33,026 bases of DNA from an uncultured Granulosicoccaceae bacterium (lineage in GTDB: Bacteria; Pseudomonadota; Gammaproteobacteria; Granulosicoccales; Granulosicoccaceae), in assembly GCA_937998875.1 (NCBI GenBank), contig CALLBO010000086.1, forward strand, positions 1-33,026, in the 5' to 3' direction. Positions 28,164 to 33,026 of the stretch are shown here, one piece after another. Each line of letters begins with the position of its first letter. Position 1 is the stretch's first letter. The notes beneath the pieces were generated by a model. The model saw nothing but the letters and a program-made list of their open reading frames with translations, did no database searches and was not told where the DNA came from. Made by a program: the position numbers and the translations under genes.

Positions 28164-29938
28164 CGAGCGGCACGCTCCAAATCATTCACAGACAGCTCTG
28201 CTACAGACGCCTGCTTGGTATAAACCTCTCTGCCATCCGGATTCACATTTCGCAGCCGTAGCGCACCGGCCATAATATTAGAGAAAACCGGTGCGGCTAC
28301 TTCACCACCAAAATAGCGGCCTTTCGGTTCGATGATCGATATCACCGCCACCATCGCAGGATTCCCCGCCGGAACCATACCGGCAAACTGAGAGATATAA
28401 CGATCGTCTGCATAGCTGCCGTTTTCAGAAATATGTGTCGTACCAGTCTTACCGGAAACAGTGTATCCAGGAATACCTGCCGCTTTGCCGGTGCCTGAAT
28501 CCACCACTGCCTGTAACATGGAGCGAACTTCGCGTGCCACGTCCTCACTAAACACACGCTCTACACGCGGCTCACCCACAAGCTTTTGGAATGTCACTTC
28601 AGGCATCAGCCCATCATTCGCCAACGCAGCATAAGCACGGGCCAATTGAAGCACTGTAGTACTGATACCATAGCCGTAAGCAACAGTAGCCTGCCGAACG
28701 ACCGACCATCGTGAGTGATGAGGAAGCTTGCCTGAGACAGCACCCGGAAACTCTATTAACGGCGCTCTGCCAAAACCGAGGTGATCAAAGGTGTTCCATA
28801 AGGTGGACTTATCGAGCTGCAGTGAAATTTTACTAGCACCAATGTTACTGGAGTTTTTCAAAATGCCAGTTAACGACAACTCGCCATAATTTTTATAATC
28901 ACGTACGACATACTTACCTACGTTAAAGCGCCCCGGTGCAGTATCGATAACATCATTGAGTCCGAACTCGCCTGTCTCAAGCGCCGCCGCAATGGTGAAC
29001 GGTTTTATGGTTGAGCCCGGCTCAAGTACATCTGTCACCGCACGATTACGTTTTGTGCCACCAGCACGCTCGGAGAATCGGTTCGGGTTGTAGGACGGCT
29101 GATTAACCATCGCCAGCACTTCACCGGTACGAGCATCGAGTACCACCGCAGAGCCGGATTTGGCGCCGTTTCGCTGCACCGCCTGCTTAAGTTCACGGTA
29201 AGCAAGATACTGAATGCGTTTATCAATACTTAAGACCAGATCTTTGCCGGGCATTGCTTCAGACACCAGCTCGATGTCTTCTATTGCATCCCCCAGCACA
29301 TCTGTGACCACACGACGCTTGCCAGACTCACCTTTAAGCCAATCGTCGAAAGCCATCTCAAGACCCTCCTGGCCCTGATCATCAATATTATTAAAGCCAA
29401 GAACATGTGCGGTGATCTCACCGCTCGGGTAGTAGCGACCATACTCACGCTGAATATTTACACCCTTTATCTGGCCCCGGTCTTTCAGTGCCTGCAGTGC
29501 TTTTGCAGTTCGTGGATGAACATGGCGACGCAGATAAATAAACTCACGTTTATTCTCAACACCTTTGGCTAATATTTGCCGCAGCCGCGCTGGATCCATC
29601 TCGATGGCATAACCAAGCAAGTCGATTTTATCTTCATACTTGGATAACTCACGCGGGTCAGCCCAGATGGAATCAATTGGAGAACTCACTGCCAGTGGCT
29701 CACCGTTACGGTCCTTCAGCATGCCACGATGCGCCGCAAGCGGCAGTGTTCTTATTTGCCGAACATCACCTTGCTTCTGATAGAAGCTTCTATCCAGCAC
29801 TTGTAACTGAAAAGCCCGTGCAACCAACACCAGAGCAAGCAGCAGGAAAACACCAAGCACAAACGCACGCCGGCCACCGAGACCACTGCCATCGGCAGTC
29901 TCATCATCAATGCGCAAAGCGGTGTAGTCTGCTTTCAT
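28160..29938 (-). CDS. ftsI: Septal class B penicillin-binding protein 3 (FtsI)
   Basis: 592 aa. A cytoplasmic tail precedes a single membrane anchor (about residues 26-45, FVLGVFLLLALVLVARAF). The pedestal domain has HRGMLKDRNGEPLA. The transpeptidase motifs are all intact: STIK (Ser309 nucleophile to Lys312), SSN at 363-365, and KTG at 496-498 in VSGKTGTTH. It crosslinks septal peptidoglycan with FtsW; it is the target of aztreonam-type beta-lactams in relatives. It overlaps ftsL by 4 bp and murE by 4 bp. Confidence 0.98.
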   Translation of the reverse strand: MKADYTALRIDDETADGSGLGGRRAFVLGVFLLLALVLVARAFQLQVLDRSFYQKQGDVRQIRTLPLAAHRGMLKDRNGEPLAVSSPIDSIWADPRELSKYEDKIDLLGYAIEMDPARLRQILAKGVENKREFIYLRRHVHPRTAKALQALKDRGQIKGVNIQREYGRYYPSGEITAHVLGFNNIDDQGQEGLEMAFDDWLKGESGKRRVVTDVLGDAIEDIELVSEAMPGKDLVLSIDKRIQYLAYRELKQAVQRNGAKSGSAVVLDARTGEVLAMVNQPSYNPNRFSERAGGTKRNRAVTDVLEPGSTIKPFTIAAALETGEFGLNDVIDTAPGRFNVGKYVVRDYKNYGELSLTGILKNSSNIGASKISLQLDKSTLWNTFDHLGFGRAPLIEFPGAVSGKLPHHSRWSVVRQATVAYGYGISTTVLQLARAYAALANDGLMPEVTFQKLVGEPRVERVFSEDVAREVRSMLQAVVDSGTGKAAGIPGYTVSGKTGTTHISENGSYADDRYISQFAGMVPAGNPAMVAVISIIEPKGRYFGGEVAAPVFSNIMAGALRLRNVNPDGREVYTKQASVAELSVNDLERAAR

Positions 29939-30204
29939 TTGAGAACGGTCTTTATTTCAGTGTGCTCAGGCAAACGCATTTTCAACTCTTTGGTGGCGAG
30001 TTCTTCTATTCTTCCGTATCGCGCAAGTGTGCTTTCCTCAATTTGCAAACGCCCCCAATCAACATTGGCGCGATCAATTGAATCACTCAGCACGCGGGAT
30101 TTCTTAAACAACATCCGGCTATTGTGTTTGCTGTAGACAACACCGAGTGCTGTGACAATATTTATCGCTAGCAAACAAACAATGACGGTGCGCAGATTAT
30201 TCAT
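29935..30204 (-). CDS. ftsL: Cell division protein FtsL
   Basis: 89 aa, small bitopic protein. The N-terminal helix VIVCLLAINIVTALGVVY spans the membrane (about residues 7-24). It is followed by a periplasmic coiled coil with heptad-like hydrophobic spacing (LFKKSRVLSDSIDRANVDW onward) and the RIEELATKELKMRLP segment typical of FtsL C-termini. Sequence conservation in this family is poor, so position between rsmH and ftsI is important evidence. It forms the FtsQLB complex that activates FtsWI. It overlaps both neighbours by 4 bp. Confidence 0.93.
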   Translation of the reverse strand: MNNLRTVIVCLLAINIVTALGVVYSKHNSRMLFKKSRVLSDSIDRANVDWGRLQIEESTLARYGRIEELATKELKMRLPEHTEIKTVLK

Positions 30205-31136
30205 GCCACTCGCTCCGCGACACGCATAATTGATGAACGTGCCCGGGGATTTTCTGCCACCTCTTCTTTAGAGGGCCGAATAGCACCACCTATTTTCTTA
30301 AGCACCCAGGGTGTATCGATACCCACTACTGGCAGTCCGCGCGGCACGCCAGCGTTTTTATCCGGCCCGCGAAAAAAACGCTTCACTATGCGATCTTCCA
30401 GTGAGTGAAAACTAATCACAACAATACGACCACCGGGACGAAGCAAGTCAACGCAACTTTCAAGCGCCGCTTTCAAATGATCAAGCTCGCGGTTTATAAA
30501 AATCCGCAATGCCTGAAAGCATCGGGTTGCGGGATGCTTGTGTTTTTCCCAACGCGGATGGGCAGCTTTTATAATCTCAGCCAGCTCAACGGTATCTGTG
30601 ATCGGTTTTTCCTGAACCGCCTCAACCACTCTTTTTGCAATACGGCGGGCATAGCGCTCATCACCATATTCGCGAAAAATCTCCGCCAACTCTTCCGCAG
30701 AAACCGTGGGTAACCATTCAGACACCGGCTGCCCGGCACTCTGATCCATACGCATGTCCAACGGTCCGGATTTGTCAAAACTGAAACCACGTTCTGCCTG
30801 ATCCAGCTGCGGTGAAGAAACCCCAAGATCGAACAACACACCGTCCACACTCTGGTTAGCCCCATGCATGGAAGCCGCTGCACTCATTTCACTGTAGTTA
30901 CTTTTAACAATGGTGAATCGCGGGTCATTCCCATACAACTGCTTCGCATGCGCAATTGCCTGATCATCACAATCAAAGGCCAGTAGCCGACCTTCTGACC
31001 CGAGGCATTCGAGTATGCGGCCCGAGTGCCCGCCTCTTCCAAAAGTGGCATCTATATAAAAACCGTTGTGCATTATGTTAAGAGCGTCGACCGCCTCAAC
31101 AGGCAAGACAGAGATATGTTCACCAGCATCAGACAT
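30201..31136 (-). CDS. rsmH: 16S rRNA (cytosine-1402-N4) methyltransferase
   Basis: 311 aa, normal for RsmH/MraW. The AdoMet site is visible as YIDATFGRGGHSGRIL near residues 27-42. LFDLGVSSPQLDQAERGFSF and GPLDMRMDQ are diagnostic, as are RCFQALRIFINRELDHL and VVISFHSLEDRIVKRFF. It methylates C1402 of 16S rRNA in the decoding centre, together with RsmI. Its start overlaps the mraZ stop by one base (TGATG), so translation is coupled. Second gene of the dcw operon. Confidence 0.98.
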   Translation of the reverse strand: MSDAGEHISVLPVEAVDALNIMHNGFYIDATFGRGGHSGRILECLGSEGRLLAFDCDDQAIAHAKQLYGNDPRFTIVKSNYSEMSAAASMHGANQSVDGVLFDLGVSSPQLDQAERGFSFDKSGPLDMRMDQSAGQPVSEWLPTVSAEELAEIFREYGDERYARRIAKRVVEAVQEKPITDTVELAEIIKAAHPRWEKHKHPATRCFQALRIFINRELDHLKAALESCVDLLRPGGRIVVISFHSLEDRIVKRFFRGPDKNAGVPRGLPVVGIDTPWVLKKIGGAIRPSKEEVAENPRARSSIMRVAERVA

Positions 31137-31597
31137 CAGAGCGTGAACCCTATATGCATACGTTCAGAGCTGGAGCGAAGACTCTCAACAAGCAGTTCAT
31201 CCTCTTTCTCTCGAGTTTGTAACCATCTTTCAGCGCTCCAAAGTTCAAGCTTTTTACCGTGACCAATTAAGAAGGCATCTTTTTCCAAACCGATTTCATC
31301 TCTGGAAGACTGCGGAACAAGCACGCGACCATTGCTGTCCATGTCTACTTCATTGGTATAGGAGAACAACAAACGCTGAAATGAACGGAACTTGACTGAC
31401 TGGTCCTGCACCGCTTCCATTTTCTGCTCGCAGATCAGCCATTCGCCATACGGGTATATAGGCAGACACTTATCAAGGGGGTTGTATGAAATAACCAATT
31501 TGCCACCGCAAATCTCATTTAGCCGGGCACGGTAACGCGCAGGAATTGCGATCCGGCCTTTTGCGTCCAGCGTCAGTGAGGTTGTGCCTAAGAACAT
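31136..31597 (-). CDS. mraZ: Transcriptional regulator MraZ
   Basis: 153 aa, with two AbrB/SpoVT-like half domains, each carrying the DxxGR motif: LDAKGRIAIPARYR near residues 10-23 and MDSNGRVLVPQSSRD near residues 85-99. In E. coli MraZ is a ring-shaped DNA-binding protein that represses its own dcw promoter by binding three direct repeats upstream of mraZ; the matching repeats are present here at 31631-31655. The MF-x-G start is standard, but I see no Shine-Dalgarno before the ATG, which is odd for the first gene of a large operon. Confidence 0.97.
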   Translation of the reverse strand: MFLGTTSLTLDAKGRIAIPARYRARLNEICGGKLVISYNPLDKCLPIYPYGEWLICEQKMEAVQDQSVKFRSFQRLLFSYTNEVDMDSNGRVLVPQSSRDEIGLEKDAFLIGHGKKLELWSAERWLQTREKEDELLVESLRSSSERMHIGFTL

Positions 31598-31630
31598 ACT
31601 GTTGGTTTGCGTTATTTCGCTTGAGATTTA

Positions 31631-31655
31631 ACCACTTTGGTCCACATCTACCCAC
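31631..31655 (-). promoter_or_regulatory. MraZ operator: three GTGG(N) boxes at 10-bp period
   Basis: On the minus strand GTGGG (31655-31651), GTGGA (31645-31641) and GTGGT (31635-31631) follow each other with exactly 5 bp between boxes. This matches the arrangement known for E. coli MraZ, three direct GTGG-type repeats spaced by 5 bp upstream of mraZ. They lie between the proposed promoter and the mraZ ATG, so bound MraZ would block transcription start or early elongation. Site identity is inferred from pattern and position. Confidence 0.85.
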
Positions 31656-31674
31656 ATGACCGCTCAGTAACTCC

Positions 31675-31703
31675 ACTGTATCCTCAGACAGCGGGGTTTT
31701 CAA
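31675..31703 (-). promoter_or_regulatory. Predicted sigma-70 promoter of the dcw operon (mraZp)
   Basis: On the minus strand, -35 TTGAAA (31703-31698, 5 of 6 to consensus), 17-bp spacer, -10 TACAGT (31680-31675, 4 of 6). Start of transcription would be near 31668, placing the MraZ boxes about 13-37 nt downstream. A second candidate is a perfect TATAAT at 31827-31822, but its -35 is poor. Confidence 0.65.
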
Positions 31704-31902
31704 GTTACCAACACCATTTTTTCTGTAGAAATCTCCTGCCAAGACAATGAGTTAGCACACGTTCCCCACCTATACGCGACAATCAGATGAAAGTCATGTC
31801 AAATCAGAAACTTATGTGGAAATTATAGAAAACACTTGAGCGAAGGAAAGATTGTCCGCTGCGCAGTCAGAATGCAGCTTTATAATGCCGGGGTTTGTTG
31901 CT

Positions 31903-31933
31903 CTGGCTTGTCGAGCTGGCTTGTCGAGCTGGC
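31903..31933. repeat. 13-bp direct repeat, two copies plus part of a third
   Basis: CTGGCTTGTCGAG occurs at 31903-31915 and 31916-31928, followed by CTGGC at 31929-31933. It abuts the left edge of repeat copy A, in the same relative place where the GC-rich array lies beside copy B. Confidence 0.9.
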
Positions 31934-32150
31934 ATGCCCTGCAGGCGGCCTTCATTGTTGAAAAGCCCAAAAACGAAGCAAAAAGGCTTTCTTGCTGCCA
32001 TATTGCCCTGCGGGTGCCTGCGGCATTTTGAATTTCATCGCTCCAACAGGCACGCTCAGAAGGCACATCCATGTGCCCACTTCGCTAACGCGGCGTCCTG
32101 CCGCTTTTACCTGTCTCCGCGATGAAATTCAAAACAAAACAGAAGCGCGG
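31934..32150 (+). repeat. Structured repeat, copy A (plus orientation)
   Basis: About 217 bp, related to copy B on the opposite strand. Shared blocks include ATGCCCTGC-x-GGCGGCC at the left end, CTTTCTTGCTGCCAT in the middle and the 17-nt ACAAAACAGAAGCGCGG at the right end (32134-32150). Foldable core: left arm 32026-32041 (TTTTGAATTTCATCGC) pairs perfectly with right arm 32119-32134. Inside, after a 4x4 internal loop, ACAGG (32046-32050) pairs with CCTGT (32110-32114). Two hairpins lie within: GGCACA-TCCA-TGTGCC (32062-32077) and GCGGC-GTCCT-GCCGC (32090-32104). I do not recognise the family. It could be a non-autonomous mobile element, a recombination substrate or a structured transcript. 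Confidence 0.8.
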
Positions 32151-32331
32151 GTAACTGCGTAAAAGCTAAAAGATAAAACCATGATTGGTATAGCTGCGCT
32201 GCGCTAGCTACTTATGCAAGATAGATCATCGGAAAAACTCATGCGTAGGCAGTAACGCGGGCAGAGACATCCACACTTATCAAACAGCCCAACACTTGCT
32301 AACACAGCTCCACAAACAAAACGCATACATC

Positions 32332-32350
32332 AAAGCGACTTAGTCGCTTT
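32332..32350. repeat. 19-bp perfect palindrome at the inner edge of copy B
   Basis: AAAGCGACT (32332-32340) and AGTCGCTTT (32342-32350) around a single T. It lies 2 bp from the conserved end of copy B. It resembles a bidirectional terminator stem with short A/T flanks, but there is no gene end nearby that needs one. Confidence 0.7.
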
Positions 32351-32352
32351 TA

Positions 32353-32566
32353 CCGCGCTTCTGTTTTGTTTTTTGAAATACTCCGGAGTCGGGTCTTAGC
32401 GCCATGGATGGCGCGTGAGCGCTAGCGGCACAAGGATGTGCCATTAGCGCGGCCCGACGGAGGAGGATTTCAAAAAATGGCGAAGCCACCCACAGGGCAA
32501 AATGGCAGCAAGAAAGACTTTTGCCTACTTTTGGTCTTTTTAAAAGTAGGGCCGCCCGCAGGGCAT
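32353..32566 (-). repeat. Structured repeat, copy B (minus orientation)
   Basis: About 214 bp, reading on the minus strand with the same block order as copy A. Its closing stem has a different sequence: TTTTTTGAAAT (32369-32379) pairs with ATTTCAAAAAA (32467-32477), then CTCC with GGAG, then GTCGGGTC (32388-32395) with GGCCCGAC (32451-32458, one G-T pair). Inner hairpins, in plus coordinates, are GCGCCA-TGGA-TGGCGC (32399-32414) and GGCACA-AGGA-TGTGCC (32427-32442). The latter is extended by GCGCTA/TAGCGC (32419-32424 with 32445-32450). The CCGCGCTTCTGTTTTGT end block is at 32353-32369. Its right edge runs into the GC-rich tandem array. Confidence 0.8.
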
Positions 32567-32676
32567 ATAAACTCGGCAAGCAAGAGCGATAAGCCCCGCA
32601 GGGAATGTAAGAACGATAAGCCGCCGGCAGGGCAAGTCAAATCGATAGCCGCCCGCAGGGCAATAAGCCCCACAGG
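32551..32676. repeat. GC-rich imperfect tandem array (five GCCGCCCGCAGGGC-like units)
   Basis: Units at 32551-32564, 32593-32603 (shorter), 32620-32633, 32648-32661 and 32667-32676 (degenerate, GCCCCACAGG). Each core contains GCCC-GCA-GGGC or a variant, itself a small hairpin. Between several units the sequence CGATAAG or CGATAG recurs. Start-to-start distances are 42, 27, 28 and 19 bp. The first unit is also the outer end of structured copy B. Confidence 0.75.
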
Positions 32677-32681
32677 AACCC

Positions 32682-33026
32682 CTATACCGCTACCGGCGCA
32701 GCAATAGCACCATGAGACTGATAATCCGGCAAACTCAGATGCTCTATTCGATAATCAAAGAGTGAGGTGACCGACTCATCAATATTAAGCGTTGCAAATG
32801 GCAGCGGCTCTCGCTGCAACAGCTCTTTAGCCTGCTCAATATGATTTGAGTAAAGATGAACATCCATGCCAAACCAGACAATTTTACCTGCTGTGTACCC
32901 ACACTGTTTTGCAAGCAGGTGTGTTACCAGTGCTAAATTTGCGATATTAAACCCAAGCCCCAAAAAGGCATCTGCACTGCGTTGCACCATCGCACCACTG
33001 AGCGTATTGGTATTTTGGTTAACATA
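32682..33026 (-). CDS. thyA: Thymidylate synthase, C-terminal part (5' end outside window)
   Basis: The last 114 codons are visible and the frame is open to the window edge. Conserved ThyA features: QRSADAFLG (the QRSxDxFLG phosphate-binding and substrate motif), FNIANLALVTHLLAKQCG, the DVHLYSNH motif (with His and Tyr that bind the deoxyuridine sugar), and the C-terminal APVAV, equivalent to APVAI of E. coli. It methylates dUMP to dTMP using methylene-tetrahydrofolate. The catalytic Cys lies outside. Oddities: the usual Pro of FLGLPFN is Gly here, and GGDTH is GMDVH. The stop is TAG at 32682, directly beside the repeat array. Confidence 0.93.
   Translation of the reverse strand, partial: YVNQNTNTLSGAMVQRSADAFLGLGFNIANLALVTHLLAKQCGYTAGKIVWFGMDVHLYSNHIEQAKELLQREPLPFATLNIDESVTSLFDYRIEHLSLPDYQSHGAIAAPVAV

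Larger units (their letters stand above)
31598..32681. other. 1.1-kb intergenic region between thyA and mraZ, no gene supported
   Basis: Holds the mraZ promoter and operator on the right-hand side of mraZ (31631-31703), a plain stretch at about 31740-31900, two structured inverted repeat copies with a spacer of about 200 bp (32151-32352), and a GC-rich tandem array next to thyA. Several short frames are open on both strands but they translate the repeats and show no protein features; I do not call them. Confidence 0.8.

Noticed and set aside
31769..31802. Second dcw promoter with a perfect TTGACA (minus, 31802-31797)
   Set aside because: The nearest -10-like hexamer (TATAGG, 31774-31769) is 22 bp away, too far for a sigma-70 promoter.
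32551..32676. CRISPR array
   Set aside because: Units are only 10-14 nt, imperfect and unevenly spaced (42, 27, 28, 19 bp), and no cas gene is in the window.
31895..32707. Open frames on both strands of the thyA-mraZ gap (31895-32125 plus, 32340-32579 minus, 32438-32707 plus)
   Set aside because: They are translations of the two repeats and the GC-rich array, with Cys-Pro-Ala-Gly-Gly type recurring words, no start signals and no domain pattern. The open frame follows from the repeated units.

Overview
The window reads as a chromosomal segment of a gammaproteobacterium with type IV pili. The evidence is a complete dcw (division and cell wall) cluster in gammaproteobacterial order ending in lpxC, a neighbouring dciA-secA-argJ-coaE-pilDCB block of the kind seen in many gammaproteobacteria, LpxC (so a lipid A outer membrane), and a MurE with the DNPR motif of meso-diaminopimelate-adding enzymes. 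Genus cannot be decided from the sequence alone; base composition is moderate (about half G+C by eye).

Layout. (1) 1-2788, minus strand: the end of a surface polysaccharide type operon, a GT4 glycosyltransferase followed 2 bp later by a glutamine-dependent asparagine synthetase-like amidotransferase that runs off the left edge. (2) 3268-8703, plus strand: the type IV pilus genes pilA, pilB, pilC, pilD and then coaE; pilA has a long AT-rich leader and a strong terminator of its own, and a second terminator separates pilC from pilD. (3) 8817-12951, minus strand: argJ and secA. (4) 13193-13513, plus strand: a small DciA/DUF721 gene, divergent from secA and convergent with lpxC. (5) 13545-31597, minus strand: transcribed in the order mraZ, rsmH, ftsL, ftsI, murE, murF, mraY, murD, ftsW, murG, murC, ddl, ftsQ, ftsA, ftsZ, lpxC. 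Most junctions from mraZ to ftsA overlap or nearly touch, so this part should be one translationally coupled operon making lipid II and the divisome. (6) 31598-32681: 1.1 kb without a convincing gene. It contains the mraZ promoter with three MraZ boxes and a pair of related structured repeats facing each other. (7) 32682-33026: the 3' end of thyA, minus strand.

How the genes work together: MurC-F with Ddl make the UDP-MurNAc-pentapeptide, MraY and MurG make lipid II, and FtsW with FtsI polymerise and crosslink it at the septum under FtsQ/L and FtsA/Z. LpxC commits to lipid A, SecA drives export of envelope proteins including pilus-biogenesis partners, and PilD processes PilA for PilB/PilC-driven pilus assembly.

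The most unusual element is non-coding: two diverged copies of about 215 bp in inverted orientation (31934-32150 and 32353-32566). Each can fold into a long closing stem holding two small hairpins. Several stems differ in sequence between the copies but still pair, which suggests selection on a folded DNA or RNA form. A GC-rich tandem array abuts one copy and a 13-bp duplication abuts the other.
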